Origin: Catonia carolina
Lineage: Eukaryota > Arthropoda > Insecta > Hemiptera > Achilidae
Direction: 5' to 3'
Assembly: GCA_035578175.1 (NCBI GenBank)
Contig: JAQMRL010000003.1
Span: forward strand, 89,630,469-89,694,468
Length of the DNA stretch: 64,000 bases
The notes below the pieces were generated by a model that searched no databases, was not told where the DNA came from, and was given only the letters and a program-made list of their open reading frames with translations. The number at the start of each line of letters is the position of its first letter. Positions within the stretch are counted from its first letter, which is position 1. Shown piece by piece: positions 47,633 to 61,300 of the stretch. Made by a program: the position numbers and the translations under genes.

Positions 47633-48027
47633 TGCCCATAACAGACAGGTGGAGTGTCAAATTATTTACACTCAATCTGTTTGTTGCAGGGCTAAAATAA
47701 ATAGTTCTGTTTCTTATCACATGGTCAGCCAATTGAATGACTGAATAATTTAAGAGCAGAAGAGGTAGAGGTGTAAAAGACACTAATCAGAGTTATCTCC
47801 TCTGAAAGTAATGAATTTCATTATATAGCCAGACCCTGTGGTGAATGAAGTGAAGGTGTCATTTGCAGAGTGGAAAATATGTGCTTTTCAGAGGGCCCGG
47901 CATGCTGATAAGCGTACTTTTCCACGCAGTGAGGAAGGCAATGGTAAACCACCTTACTCCTCGTTTTACTTAGTAAAACCTCTACAGGTTCAAACCAGCC
48001 TTTTGGCTGATGACCTAAACAACAACA
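47633..48027 (+). repeat. ~400-bp repeat family B, copy 5 (best reference copy)
   Basis: Starts GCCCATAACAGACAGGTGGA and ends GATGACCTAAACAACAACAA. The AAC-repeat tail at one end and a constant start at the other end in all five copies suggest a retroposed short element (SINE-like). I see no clear pol III boxes. Frame 47838-48044 encodes the same peptide as copies 2 and 3 (EVKVSFAEWKICAFQRARHA). Confidence 0.85.
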
Positions 48028-48055
48028 ACATCTATATTATGTAATAAACAGAATA

Positions 48056-48078
48056 TAATATATATATATATATATATT
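48056..48078. repeat. (TA)n microsatellite
   Basis: About eleven TA units directly after the family B copy. Confidence 0.9.
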
Positions 48079-50395
48079 ACATTCTACCAAAACTATTGCC
48101 ATTTTACATAATATAACTGCAATTGTAATGTTTATCTAATCAGCGCCCCCCTCCCCACGAATGAACCCTTAACTAACAAAAGATAGCGAATCGCATGGAC
48201 AAAATTGAGAATTAGCTGGTTTCATCATGTTATAAAATAATATTTTGTTTCCGGAATAATAATTTTTATATATATTTACTAACCCATTTATGGTTCAGCA
48301 AAGCGTAAGTTGTTTCATTAATACAGTGCTTCCAAAGTAAATTCTTGCGGATTATTACTAACTCCCCAAGTTTTTTGTCTCTTAAAACATTGATGGAAAC
48401 ACGTTATAGGTTGACTTACGTGCTAATCTTTACGTTGCTAATCTTTTCCTTACATTTTTAAACCTCTTTTTAATCCATAGTATTGTATAAATGTCCCAGA
48501 AACTTTCTGAAAAATCTGTCCATTTTCTCTTAGGCCAACCCTTTCTTATCAATCCCTCATAATTCAGATTTTAGATTAGAAACACACAGAATATACTTTC
48601 ATTACTATAACAATTTCACCAATGATATGAAAATTGTATTTTTCAATACACAGCAAAATAATTTATTATAATAAACGATAAAAGAACCAACAAATTTTGG
48701 TAAATTTAAATATATTACAAGAATTTCAGGTTATTACGGGTATTAGATTGTTTTACTAAAAATATTTAATTTTATTATAATTCCTTATTAACCGAAGTTG
48801 TAAAAACACTTTATTATTTTCTAAATAATTGAAAAATTTGCATAAAATTGATAGATAATAATGTATGTGTACTGTATATGTAATACACGTACTAGTAGAA
48901 TAATTTTTTAAGTAATTATAGTAGATATACAGGTAATTTTTTAGCGATTACGATTATTAGCATTTATTACTTTAAATTTTGTAATGTCATAAATTAATTA
49001 ATTAAAAAGTATAATTATTTTTTCTATTTATTGTTGAAGTTTTAAAATATTATTGATAGTTTTACGGAAGTGCTTAAGTGTGTTTCTTTTACAATGTACA
49101 TAGAAGAACATTTTTTACAATTTATTTTGTTCGTTGTATTTTTGTTTGAATATTGATATTTGTATTAGTGTTTCTCTTTTTAATTCGGTATCTAGAGACT
49201 CTGGAGGATTCACGTCGTTGGAGCAATCTCTATTATAGTTTAAGTTGTATACTATTGTAGTAATTTTTATAAAACATTTTATCCCTGTACCCTTTTAACT
49301 AATTACTAATATTTTTATTTACATATTCCATTTTAAGTCAAATTAAATTATTTCTTTTCAGCATACATACATCTGTGCCAATTCATATTTGATTAAATTT
49401 GGTTGTTACTTTTGATTTTAATTTTTGTATAACAACGAATCAAAACCAAATTACTGAATGTTCTTATTCTTCGCTAGAGTTTTATGTAGGTTAATAACAT
49501 TACCAGACTTTATTTAGTAGGATATTATTAATTTAAAACTATAATGAATGTCAATTTAGATCTAATTTGAAGAGTCACCCTGGAATCTTGTCATTTCAGA
49601 AGTTAAAATGTTACAATGGTCTCAATCTACGAAAACCTTTGATACTAAGGCCAAGCGCTCGCCATAATATTATAATATTATAATAGTGTCAAGAGAGTAA
49701 CACAATAGTGACATGATGTAATTTGCAAGTTAGACAAAGATTACCGTATGAGTCAACTCTCACACCGATATGACACAGCAATCATACCATTGCTAGTCAC
49801 ATGTGCGTTTATTACACGGTACTGAAAAAAAAAACTATTTCGTCCTGCTCTCTTGATTTTATAAATTCTATTTTTTCGATTTTTAACTAAATAAATCTTT
49901 TTGTAAAATTACAGATTATACAGAATTCAATATAAAATTTTTATATTTAATTGAACATTTTTCATGTTTATCGTATAAACACGAAAACTCTGTATACAAG
50001 CACGTACTACAGTAGGAAAAATATAATAGATAAGCCTAATGCGTGAAAAAATACCCAAAAATGTGTAAAAAGATGTTGTTCGGGTGTTATAGACAATGTC
50101 CATTGTAGGCCTGTATTTTTTTTTAAATCTTAGGAACAACTTTTTCCCTAATAAATTAAAAGTGAATCTTGATCCGGTTAAAAGACTGAATTTTTCAGGA
50201 TAAACGTTCATTTCTTTGAAAATTCTGAACACGCACTCTTTACATTCATGTTTTTGGTTCAATTAAGTTGTACTTAAAATCACTTTTTACGGTGATAACT
50301 ACTATTAATATTTATAACGTCGTTATAACAATTACCATTTTTTATGACTAAATCATCTTCTTCACCGAAAGAAAATGACGCGACGACGAGATTCT
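48079..50395. other. AT-rich DNA without recognised gene
   Basis: Nothing recognisable except a short ATAATATT tandem at about 49665-49685. The minus-strand frame at 49927-50262 has no family resemblance. Confidence 0.4.
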
Positions 50396-50399
50396 TGTT

Positions 50400-50640
50400 C
50401 ACAGACACAAGTCAGAAATCAACTAATTTGGTAGGCCAAATAAGTAATAAGAATGTTATAACACTAACATTGTGGGATCGCGATGTTTTCAGATCACTTC
50501 TTCCCACAAATAAGGACCAGGCTTTCGCCTGTTCCGATTCAGAACAGCGACTATTGAATTATTGCCATCTCTTGCGTGGCCTCCCAACATCTCTTCTCCC
50601 TTCCGTTCTGTAGTACAAAATATTAAGGGGGACCCTTCCC
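50400..50640 (-). mobile_element. LINE C-terminal remnant
   Basis: On the minus strand YYRTEGRRDVGRPRKRWQ (about 50617-50562) is the GRR.(V/I)GRPRKRW motif that ends RTE-like LINE proteins; the 8728 LINE has NIGRPRKRW. Sequence continues as 3' UTR-like DNA with stops. The 89-residue plus-strand frame over it is therefore a shadow, not a gene. Confidence 0.65.
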
Positions 50641-51528
50641 TCGGGTATTCTCTCTACTTACTCTCTCCATCGATCACTTCATTTGAAGTTAAATTATTGT
50701 TTTAAGTGCTTACGTGTTTTATTTTTAAAAACTAACTTAAGTAAAAATGAATGTAATTGTTTTTAAATCTAGACTACAGGAAGGTTCTTTTGTACAAGAT
50801 CTTGATTTTTTTAAAGTCTTAACTGAAATTTTAATTTATTCTACAAAAGAATATATAAACAACTTAAAAAACAAGTTATGTAGTGATAAAAAGTATGTTA
50901 CCTCTTTTGATAAATTTTTCTTTTGATAGTTAATTGGCTGACTGTGTCAACGACCATAAAACTGGACTTTAGCATAAGAAAGAGAGAAGTACGAGGGATT
51001 ACTCGAATTTAGTAGTTGAAAAAATAAATTTTTACATGGTTTTTGAATAATAAAATACTACATATATTTTATTCAATTTCTTTGTTTCGTGTGTTTTACA
51101 TATATTTCTGTTGTAGAACGGAAGGGACGCCTGAGTTTGTTATGCCCAGAGCACCAATCGCATAATCCCAAGGCCTATTTACTTACTGTTTGCGTTTGGG
51201 ATGGATTATAATTCCCAAAAGCTTTGTGTTTTTACAAAGTTTCATTCCTGCTTATGATAGTATTTTTCTTTGTCACTCAGTTTTGATTGTGAACTCAGTC
51301 GGAATAGTTTTACGTAGGCCAGAATAACTGGGCGTAGCTTTTATATATCAGGAGATAAGGGTTTTCATGCATTTTGTTTGATATTCATTATCAATTTTAA
51401 CTTTACAATTTTCAACGTTTTTTGCACACAATTTTTATGTTTTTATTTGTATTTATGTTTATGTTTATTATGTTTATGTGTCACAGATAGTGCAAAATAA
51501 TTATATAATTATATTTACTTGAAATTTG

Positions 51529-51690
51529 TAATGGTCAGCGCGCTGGGTTGAAATTTTGTTGGTCCTGGAATCGATCCCTGTTGGTTTTGAAAATTATTAC
51601 ATGTTAACACACACAGTTAATGTACTACAGCCCGCTGTAGTCGCTAATAACCAATCATTTGATGCAACTTTCAATAAATTTAAAAAAATC
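51529..51690 (+). repeat. tRNA-derived SINE (family A), near full length
   Basis: GTAATGGTCAGCGCGCTGGG head, GGAATCGATCCCTGTTGG B-box region, GTTTTGAAAATTATTACATG body, and the 3' end TGTAGTCGCTAATAACCAAT..GATGCAACTTTCAATAAA. Confidence 0.7.
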
Positions 51691-51699
51691 TATTTGCTT

Positions 51700-54600
51700 G
51701 AAATTTTAAACACATTATAAATCCATACATACAGCAGACGTATTCGCAACACATAGGCTACCAGGTAACCCGCAGAGAAAACTCAAGGCTAAAAGAACTC
51801 TTTAAAGGAACTAATATGGATTAGGCTTAGTGTATAGCCTAAGCAATAATAAATTTACTCAAATAAATAATTTTACTATTATCTTTTTATTTTCTAACTG
51901 TTATTTATTAATGGCAGAATGTAAATAAACAAAACAGAGTAAAAATATATTTTTTGAAGGGCCACCTTTGTTGGCGAAAGATAAATGTCCTAGGCTAGAA
52001 ATTTAATTAAGATCAAGAAATGTCAATTTTTAAAACACAGTTATAGCTACAAAACCTACAGTAGTTTCTAATGACCAAGCTGTTTGGTGCGACGTAAAAT
52101 TTAACAAACTTAGAAAATTGATACCTAAGGATTTTTTCATAAAAATGTAATTTTAAACCATCTTTCCGTTAATTTAATTAATTATTCATTAAAAAGTTTT
52201 TAATTTAATTTAAAATGTATTCATTATACGAAATTTAATTTTTTCTAAGCATTTTTTTTTTTGAGTAGGCTACTAAATTATCGGTAGAAAAATATTAGAA
52301 AATTGAAAATGGGGAGGAAAGAGAATGGAGATTTGGTGAATAAAACAATTGTGTAAAAATACACAAAATTATTTTAATACTATGAAGCGAACATTCATAT
52401 AGGCCAGATGACATGTTAAAACACACAATTTCTAGCCACTTATAATAATTTAAGGAATCGCATGTTAATCAGATTCCAGTTTACACATCATTTAGATAAA
52501 TATTGTAGTTTTACTTGCAACAGGAACAAATAATAAAATAGTCCAGAATATAATTCTGTACCTAAGAAGTAAAGGAAGTTAACTCCAATTTTGTAATTTT
52601 CAGAAGAACCAAAAACATGAAGTTTTCTTTTATAAAAAATTTCTGAAGGTATTACAATTTTTTTAAATTTGTACCAAATATAGCTTATGATACAGAGATT
52701 TAATGACTAAACAACTTTTTTTAACTTCTGCACCTCTCTGATCACTCACAGAACTTAAGTCCATCAAGCGTAAACAAAACTTAGACAACACATTTTGTGC
52801 TAACTCTATTCTGATAAACAGCATTTTATTCACAACAATATTTGAAAAAGTTACAGAATTCAAGTAAATTCTGAGGACCATCAGTAAGACAATAAAAACA
52901 AAATAAAATAACTTATTTTCAATGACGAGTATATTTTCAATTAAAGTTAAAAATAGTAGTGATTTTAAAAATCTTCCACATCATATACAAAAGTGGATTT
53001 AATGAGCTTACTGGATCTTTTAAAAAATAGATGTAAGACAGTACGAGTTAATACAGTAAACCATTTGAAGGAATATTTCTTGCAGATTTTTAAACGTAAT
53101 TTTGCCAAAATTGGAGTTAACACCCTTTACCTTTAGGGTACAGAACTGTATTTCTGAGCATAATGGAGGCCTTGATAATCAATCCAACCTATTGGGCTAT
53201 AAATTATAATTTTACATCTTTAATTCATTGAATTTGATTTGCTTATTTGTAAGGCAGTCACATACTACTTACATTCTAAATTTATTTATTGATAACATTT
53301 CATTTAAAAAAAACATAAAATGTTCTTTTAAATCGGTTTGAGATAAATAGTGAGCCGTAATGCTTACCTACATAATTTGTTTTCATTAAAAATTTCTTTA
53401 GAAGCTTTCGTTTCGTTTTTTTTTTGAGAAAGTGTAAAAGTAAATTTATTATTGTAGAAAGAAAAAAAGAAGTTCACATTCATTTTACTTACATGAACTC
53501 TTTTCTTTACATGAATGCCTTTAGGAAAAGGTGTCTTTTTATAGAAAATGATGACACATTGAAAAGGGTAAATACTGCATTACTCCCAAAAACGCTTTCG
53601 TATACTTTTCTACTTTGACGGTTTTTTATCCATTAAGTAAAGTGCAAAATTTTTGTTCAAGAAAGCTAATGTGTTACTATTTTAAACCATAGTTCTTTTA
53701 TAAAATTAATTGATTTAGGAAATTCTTTTACGGACATTAATGTTTAATAACTTTATATTTTTTCTAATACTTGATAATCATATATCACTTATTGTTAAAC
53801 ACTTCATTTTTTTTTAATTTACTTGTTAACTTTGTATTCAACAAATTTATCATTAAAGAAAACCAAAGATCTAACTAAGATGAACTTATTAATTTGTTAA
53901 TTCTACTTTTAATTTATTCGGTTAAACCGCAAAATTTCCGAAATTAAATAGTTTTGTAAACCTACCTGTTTAACAAACTTTCGTGGATCATTATTTAACT
54001 ATTAAATTTAAAATTTATAAGTGACCAAAAATTTTATAGGAAAATATTTCTGATTTTTCATTACCCCACCAGTAGGTACTGGTGGGAGATACCTACTTTT
54101 TTTAACGCTTCCACGACCGCATTGGATCACTTTAGTCAGTTTTTTGTCACTTTTGTTAGGTTGTCTGTTATTAGTTCCCCAGTACTTTTATTACACACGT
54201 TTTAAAATTACAATACTCACATTGAATAATTAATTTTCTAATACTCGTTTAATATTTGTAATATTAAATATTTGTCATATTTGTTTTTAATGAACAAGAA
54301 TAAGACTATGGAAAAAGTAGCAGAAAGAGTAGAACAGAAGAGAAAAGGTATAAAAAGGTTGGGAGTTGATTAGATTGAATTAGCCTTACAAACAGTTTTA
54401 TTATGGCCGCCTCAACATTTTTAGTTTTTAGCGATCCCATTACAAAACAAAAACAAAAATATAACAAAGAATTACAATAATGTAAAAATAAATAAATTTT
54501 TATTTGTCAGCAACGAAAAAAGCAATAGACATTGTCAAATACAGTTAGTTATACGAGTACGTACGTTTAAATCTATTTTACCAAACAATTTTTGTTTACA

Positions 54601-54870
54601 AATAAGTATTCACTAAAAAAATAACTTGTTCATTAAATTGCTATTAATGATGTTAATCATTATTTACACTTACAATGTTTCATAATTCTAAATTCTACAC
54701 ACATTACATTTAAGACACATTTAACTTCTACATTACATGTACCTTGTACGATAATTTAAGAACCCTGATCAGAATAAAATGCATCTTTTGCTAAAAAAAC
54801 TCTCACTTCCCGACCTAAGTTTTTTTAAATTAAGAAGTCTTATTTTAGATTGTATCTGAAAAAACCGAAC
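51700..54870. other. AT-rich flank with one SINE tail
   Basis: A diverged family A tail lies at about 52045-52110 (CTACAGTAGTTTCTAATGAC, then GGTGCGACGTAAAATTTAA). No gene was recognised; small frames at 52663 and 53424 show no family features. Confidence 0.4.
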
Positions 54871-54876
54871 AGAATA

Positions 54877-54907
54877 GGAATTCACTACAATTATTGTAGT
54901 GAATTCC
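54877..54907. repeat. perfect palindrome, 14-bp arms, 3-base loop
   Basis: GGAATTCACTACAA, loop TTA, then TTGTAGTGAATTCC. Arms pair perfectly. Confidence 0.95.
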
Positions 54908-54959
54908 TTTCGAGAACTTTGAAGTTTCTATATTTTTCATTCTGAAGTCATCACTGTGT

Positions 54960-55360
54960 CAAGTTTCATAATTATGTTTGTGCGTATTGTTTGTAAATAA
55001 CATAGTGTTCCTTTTCGCGAATTTTAAAATTGTATATATAAAGAGACAGTAAGGGGAGAATCTTATATTTAGCAAACATTCCTTTGCAGGAATAATGCCT
55101 TAGAATGTTTGCAATAATTCTAATTGCGTATTTTTGTATACGGAAAATCTTAAGTTTTCGGTTGAATTGCCGTACTGCGTGATCCCATAGCTGAGTACAG
55201 AGTGGAATAACGCAAAATAAGTAATTATCATATCTTCTTCCGACAAGATTTTCCGGAAATTTCGCAAAATAAATCACACAGCTAAGACGGTTCAACAGGT
55301 AAGCTATATGTAATTTCCAGGTTAGGTTCTCATCTATGTAGACGTCAGACACTTGGTGTC
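54960..55360 (-). mobile_element. LINE reverse transcriptase C-terminal fragment
   Basis: A 126-residue open frame without stops reads VYIDENLTWKLHIAYLLNRL near the start, then FCVIPLCTQLWDHAV and IFRIQKYAIRIIANI, then PLLSLYIYNFK. This is the order D.NLTW..HI..L..RLS, ..P...YG...WG, ..IQK.AIR.I of CR1/Jockey-type LINE RT thumb regions. It is only a remnant; the catalytic palm is absent. Confidence 0.75.
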
Positions 55361-55499
55361 CGTTACTTTTTTTAAATATTTCCGTTTAAATAGATATTTA
55401 ATACTAGAGTTAGTAAATAGGTTTACAATAATTGAACGATTATATTAAATATTTTACGTTAACTGTATTTTTGTTATGTTGAACTGTATTTTTTATTAA

Positions 55500-56640
55500 A
55501 GTTGACTTTGAATCTTTATATAGTTTTTTGTATTTGTGTAGTGTGTTTCATCAACGTAATCTTTGTATTTGTCTGGAAGTGAAATGGTCTCCGTATATTT
55601 TTCTGGACAGGACATTTTACAAGGATGTGTTTATTGTACAGTCAATTATATCTTGCAGTGTCTACATTTATTAGGTTCTTGTTTCGGCATGAGGTGACTG
55701 TATGTTAGTTTAGTGTGAACAATTCGTAGTTTATACGAGTGACACTTGGTTTAGTCAGTTGTCAAAAAGTTCTGGTTGTAAGTCATAGAATTGATTCATA
55801 AATATAATTAAAGTTTTATGATTTTTATTGATATTTACGATTATTCCCTGTTTAGGAAAGTTTAAGAGCTTCAATATTTTTCTGTTTCACTGTATTCTCT
55901 CCTTCGTTCATGTGTCCAATTTCTTTCTGTCCTTTGCAAAAACTATATCTTGTTCAAAATTTGTATTGTTGTATATCTTCCATTGTAAAATTATTATTAT
56001 ATTAGTGCTATTTCTGAAATTTTTGCGATCGCTTATGTACCCTACTGCAACGATTAGTTGCTAGAGTCTTTTTCTTTCAGTAATTAATTTTGATTAATGT
56101 TTACCGTTAGGCTAATTGTGACATCGAAGATTTGTTTTATGATTATTTCTTTACTTATTTTGTGTCAGTAAAATCTTACTCTCCTTCTTCTGAAAGCATT
56201 TGTGATCGTTTCTGAGTTATTGTGGATTCCTGATGATGGTCGTATAATCCATTTTCAGTGTTTTTGACAGGCCAAGTATTTGACTAAGAATATTTCTTTC
56301 TTGTTTTATTTAAAATCTTGTATTTTTTTTCATCGGTGAATCAGAGTTATTTTTGCTGCGTGTGATATTTCGCAGAATACAACGGTGTAGTGTTTGAGTT
56401 TTGGTTTGATGGAGATTGATTTTTATGTAGTCTTCCCGTAGTTTTGCAACTAGGTTTTTGTTTGCTATTAGGCTCAGTTTGGAAGATTGGAAGAATTCTC
56501 CCAGGTATTAAAAGCTCTGGACTCGTGCTATTTCTCTGTAAAGTTTTTTATGGCAAAGTTGTCTGATGGTCTAGTTTCATTATTTTGCTTTTAAAAAGAG
56601 GTTTTCGTGGAGTTAATTTTTAGATTCATAAATTTGTAAA
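55500..56640 (-). mobile_element. decayed LINE (C-terminal half)
   Basis: Minus-strand fragments in order: ARVQSF.YLGEFFQSS (about 56550-56480), a lysine-rich segment, then RIVHTKLTYSHLMPKQ..KCRHCKI.LTVQ (about 55735-55640). The last is a CxxC..TV.H.L..C type C-terminal finger of LINE polyproteins. Stops throughout. Confidence 0.6.
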
Positions 56641-56649
56641 TTCTGTATA

Positions 56650-58055
56650 CAAAGTACATTTTCTTAACAAAACATTTTTATCGGTGGCGTCTACAGTAAT
56701 AAAACAATACGAAATCCGTCTCTAAAAGTAACTCATTTTATTTTAAAATGCAACTCTGTATTATAAATTCATTTTACATAATTTCTTTAAAATATTATAT
56801 TCAGAGAGTGAAAATTTATGGAAAATTAAATAAACATCATTTCAGACGTTTCAACGTCATGTTAACATTTCTTGTGCTTGTCGATTCTTTTTTGAAGTGG
56901 ATGTCAAAAATAATTGTAACTTCAAACGCTTAAATATATTAAATGTACAAGTACATTATAAAAGTTTTGTATAGTCTTTTAAAAACGTGTTCCTTGATTT
57001 ACATCTCTTTACCAAAATAGCATTTTTAAATTTGTTTAAATTGTACATGTTAAAACTTTTAGAGGAATAGAGATCTCGTCAAGTACACATTTTCACATTT
57101 CTGAAATATTTATTTACAGGTTTTAGCAACTTCTTTAGAAGGATTTCTATTCTTCAATGTCCACTTTAATTTTACGAACGCGCTTAAACCCCGTTATCCG
57201 TAATCTACACTTTTTTATTTAAATATTTTGCCTTCATATGATTTTGTAAGGTATTTTCTGTCTTCCTAAAACCACTTGTCAGACACCTTAGATGATAGGT
57301 ATATCTAGTACTCAAGTACAATCTTTCACAATAAATTGTTATCCATTCTTCAACAAATATTTCTATAAAATTTTAACTTTATTTTAAGAAAAAATGTGTT
57401 CTTCTCTTTCATAAAACATTTTGCTCTGTGCCCACCATTTCCAAAAACGTTATTTTGTGTAAGAAGTTTGTTTTAAGCTTCGTAGCTTCTGTAATCTCGG
57501 AATTTACAGTAATTCCAACCATTCATTTGAAAAATAGAAACTCGATCACAGTATTTGTGTGTCTAATCTTGGCTTGTTCCTTGGATACTTTTGTCTAATA
57601 CACCTTTCATCTTCTTTGTAATTTTGTGTTCTTTGAGTTATCAATTATTCGTACAAACTGTTTCTGTTTCACTAATTCACGAGTATTATTAAGTTTATCG
57701 GGCATCGCTTTCATTAGTTCTTGCAGAAATTCTACTAAAAACCCATCCAATATGCTTACTGCGATCGGAAAAACTAGTGTTGTCTACGTTATTCAAATTA
57801 AATTCGCTTACGTTTATCAGTTAAAATACAAACTTAACAACTACTCAACTGTTAGCGATTTATAGGGTCCACGTAAGTTTAAAACTAAATATTTAAGTTC
57901 TTATAAGAACTTCGTCAAATTTCAAAAATTCGAAAAAATTAAACTGGGTGTAAAGGGCCCGTGCATGTAGGGCCTACAACAAACACATAATTAATAATTA
58001 CATATGCAGTAACATTAAAACTGAAATTTATTCCATTCAATTACTAAATAATCTG
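56650..58055. other. AT-rich DNA without recognised gene
   Basis: Short open frames only, with no conserved motif. Confidence 0.4.
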
Positions 58056-58059
58056 CTTT

Positions 58060-58330
58060 TTTCAAAATGTGTATCTCATTTCAAACTCTAAACCGGATTG
58101 GAAACCTTCTTCGAATCTTCCTCTCATTGTTAATCTCCTTCTTAGATCTATGTAGTTAGTGCATTTCTCCAAAATGTGCTAAACAGTGAAGGGTTTCTCA
58201 TACGTAGTTAGCCCACATTGATCTATCAGTACCAGCTACCACGAACCCTGAGGTCAACCTTGTAGGTCCGGTTCTTAATCTTGTAAATACCGCTGTTCCC
58301 TTCCTCGTTGAGTCTGTCCCATATTTCCAT
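58060..58330 (-). mobile_element. LINE C-terminal fragment with CxxC/HxC-like finger
   Basis: Minus-strand frame reads QCGLTTYEKPFTV, stop, HILEKCTNYIDLRRRLTM, the C..C..(T)V.HIL..C..Y...R pattern that ends several LINE polyproteins. Upstream (58330-58240) reads KIKNRTYKVDLRVRGSWY with no assignment. Confidence 0.5.
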
Positions 58331-58339
58331 TTTGATGGG

Positions 58340-61300
58340 GTGTCCATTATTTTAGTTAACTTAGTAGTAATTTATTTTTTTGACGAGTAAATTATCTCAA
58401 CGAAGTTTTTAAAGTTTTCTAATTTTACTGTAGTTTTCCATTAGGTGATACAAGATATGTGAATATTGCTCACGAATTATGTTTATTTTTGGAAAGAAAA
58501 CTGGAATTCCGTTTCCTCTCAACGATATTTTATCATATTTCTTCTTACCCTTTTTTATATAATTTTTAAAATTTTAAATAAATTTTCCATTTCAAAAACT
58601 ATTATAAAATTTATTAATTTTTCTAAAGCTCATATGAGGATTGTAAAAGCAATAATGTTTTGTTCCGGTAATTTGAATTTCAATTGTATACTGCTTTTTC
58701 TGCAATCGTTTTATATTTAAACTTCCATTACTTCTCTATTAAAAAAACCAGTAGTACTTCTAGAGATTTCGTTATAATGTTTTATTGATTTAAAAATGTT
58801 TAATTTTGTATTATAATGTATTTTAAAGTATTATTATTTTTTTAAAAGTAATCAAAACTGAATTACATTGGGTTTATGAATATTATACAATTACTTTTTC
58901 TTTGCTTTGTTATTAATTTTTTAAATTTCTTAGATAAGAATGGCAATTAAAAATTTAATTAAAATTTTCTTATGACTTTAGAACCTATGTTAATTTTGTT
59001 TCGTTGTAGACTTAAATTGAGAATAAGAAAATATTTTTTTAATTAACACTCATTCTTTCCTTATTAGCGTTTTCTTTAACTTTCACTTTTCCATATTTTT
59101 GTTACCAAAAAATAGAACTTCATAATGTTTCTTAGAAATTTATTTACATATTTTAAATATTTTGTAATTAATCTTTAATTCAGTCTTAGAAAATATATCT
59201 TGTAAATTAAAAATATTTCAATAAAATTTAAGTAAAATATTGTTTTAATAAAGGAAACTACGAAGTATTTCTAGGTTGTTAATATTATCTTTACATAAGA
59301 CTCACTAAATTAAAAAATATAATGTGTAGTCATCAAGCATACATTGGCTCTAAAAGGTGGAAACTTTTAATTTGTGGCATTTCATGCTTTCTAGTGGTAA
59401 TTATTCAGTTACATTTCAGATAGAAACACCGTTAGTAGATTATTCTTATTGAATTTATATTAAATATTTATTTTGACTTTAAATAAGTTTATAAATTTGT
59501 TAAAAAAATTGTATAAATAATAGATATTGTGAGGTTAATTCCAGGATCGTTCGGGATCTAGTTATTTATAAATAACAAACTTTTCCTTTCAATTTACAGA
59601 AAATAAATTTTCCTTTCAATTTACAGCTTTAAGATACAGTAATTATATTATATAAATATAATTTTATTTATTTATTTATTTATATTGATTAAATATTAAT
59701 TGATACACACATTAATATTATACCATTTATAATTTCTAGAGAATTACAATAACCTACTAACTTAATAATAGGCTAAATTAATTAAAAAATTATTTAAAAA
59801 CGTATACTACATTTAACTAAAAAGAAAATATGGACATTTATAATCAAATAATTAATTAACTTTTACTTACAAACTGAAAAAATATCGTATACTAACTGCC
59901 CGCTACGCATAAAACTGCTCAATAATAGGTATGTACAAAACTGGTGTCTAACAACTCACTTCATTTCACTTTTAGAACAACTGACTGCCCGACAAGTGTC
60001 GACCCCCTTTTATATAAAAAACCAAAAAGAGAATTCACGATAAATAAATGTACACATAAACCGTAATAGAACATTCGATAAAATAAAATAAATAATAGAC
60101 ATAAAAGAATTATAAAACCAAAATAGTATATTATAAGTTGTACTAGAAAAAAAACAACGAATAGAAATTACTTAGCGTTTGAGAAGTAATAAATAATTAT
60201 TCCTAACAAATTTTCTTACAATAGCCGCTTCCGTTACCCATTCTTCACAATATTCTTTACTTTATATTATAATTTTCATTGATCCTAAACATTTACAACG
60301 ACTTCAATGATATTCTCCGTTTTCTTAAAATGCCAACTCTATCAATACGAGTTACTACAACTTAAGAAATTGCTCTCTATTGTGAACAGCTCTTAAAAGA
60401 TTAAGCCTAGGCATACTCATGTTATTATCCAGACTCTAAAATTGTTCAACCATGAAAATTTTCTTCTTTCTTGTCTCTGTACCTACCTTCAACAATGCTC
60501 TCGAGAAGAAATCTAAAGAAGATAATACCTATCACCCCTGTACAAATTGCCTAGGTAGACCTTCCTTTTTTTATCATGCTCATTAACTCACGGTTCGCAC
60601 CCATACGTCTCTAAACGTCAACGTTGGTAACATGGCATCACCGTGAAATTCTGAGCACCTGAATAACCATATCTTTAACATTTCTAAATGATTCATGGAT
60701 TGACAAAACTTTATTAAACAGGAAGTGATATTGTGTTATAACAGGCAAATTCTTCAATGATATTAGGTTTACAAAAATGTTATTCAAAGCCTAAATATTT
60801 CGACATAATTATAATAGAGTAAAAAGAAAATGGTGGTTGGCACGCTCTTTAAATCTTGCAGATCCAAAGAAATTTTAATCAAAATGTGAAGTGACATTTA
60901 GCATTAATCTTTATAAAAATACCACAATTTTAAAATCTGATCCGACGATTACAAAAAAAAAACACCATTTGTTATTACTATTTTTGTATCCAAGGTGGCG
61001 AGAAAAATCCATGTTCACTCCCCCACAATGGCGAAGTAGTGTTGGATTCAATTGAGGCGTCCTCGTCCACTCCCAAGCAGGACACAATCGCCTACCAACC
61101 AAAAACCCGCCGCCTGGTCATTTTTTCCGAATTGCAGAGAAATCCACTTCCTCGGAACTAATACTATAAATACTACAAGGGAAATGGATTGTTAATATTT
61201 TAGCACATTATTTCTAAAATAATGTGCTAAATTTTTCATTACTATTAAAAATATCAAGAACACATTATTTTACAATAAAACTTATTATTTATTATAATAT

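Noticed and set aside
6833..48078. CRISPR array
   Set aside because: Tandem repeats are simple microsatellites or short duplications without spacers, in a eukaryotic sequence.
50344..50613. 89-residue plus-strand frame as a gene
   Set aside because: The minus strand over the same bases reads GRRDVGRPRKRW, the C-terminus of a LINE, so this is antisense shadow.
50597..51130. Transposon bounded by TCCCTTCCGTTCT inverted repeats
   Set aside because: Only about 13 bases match, the left copy is LINE coding sequence, and no target duplication was found.
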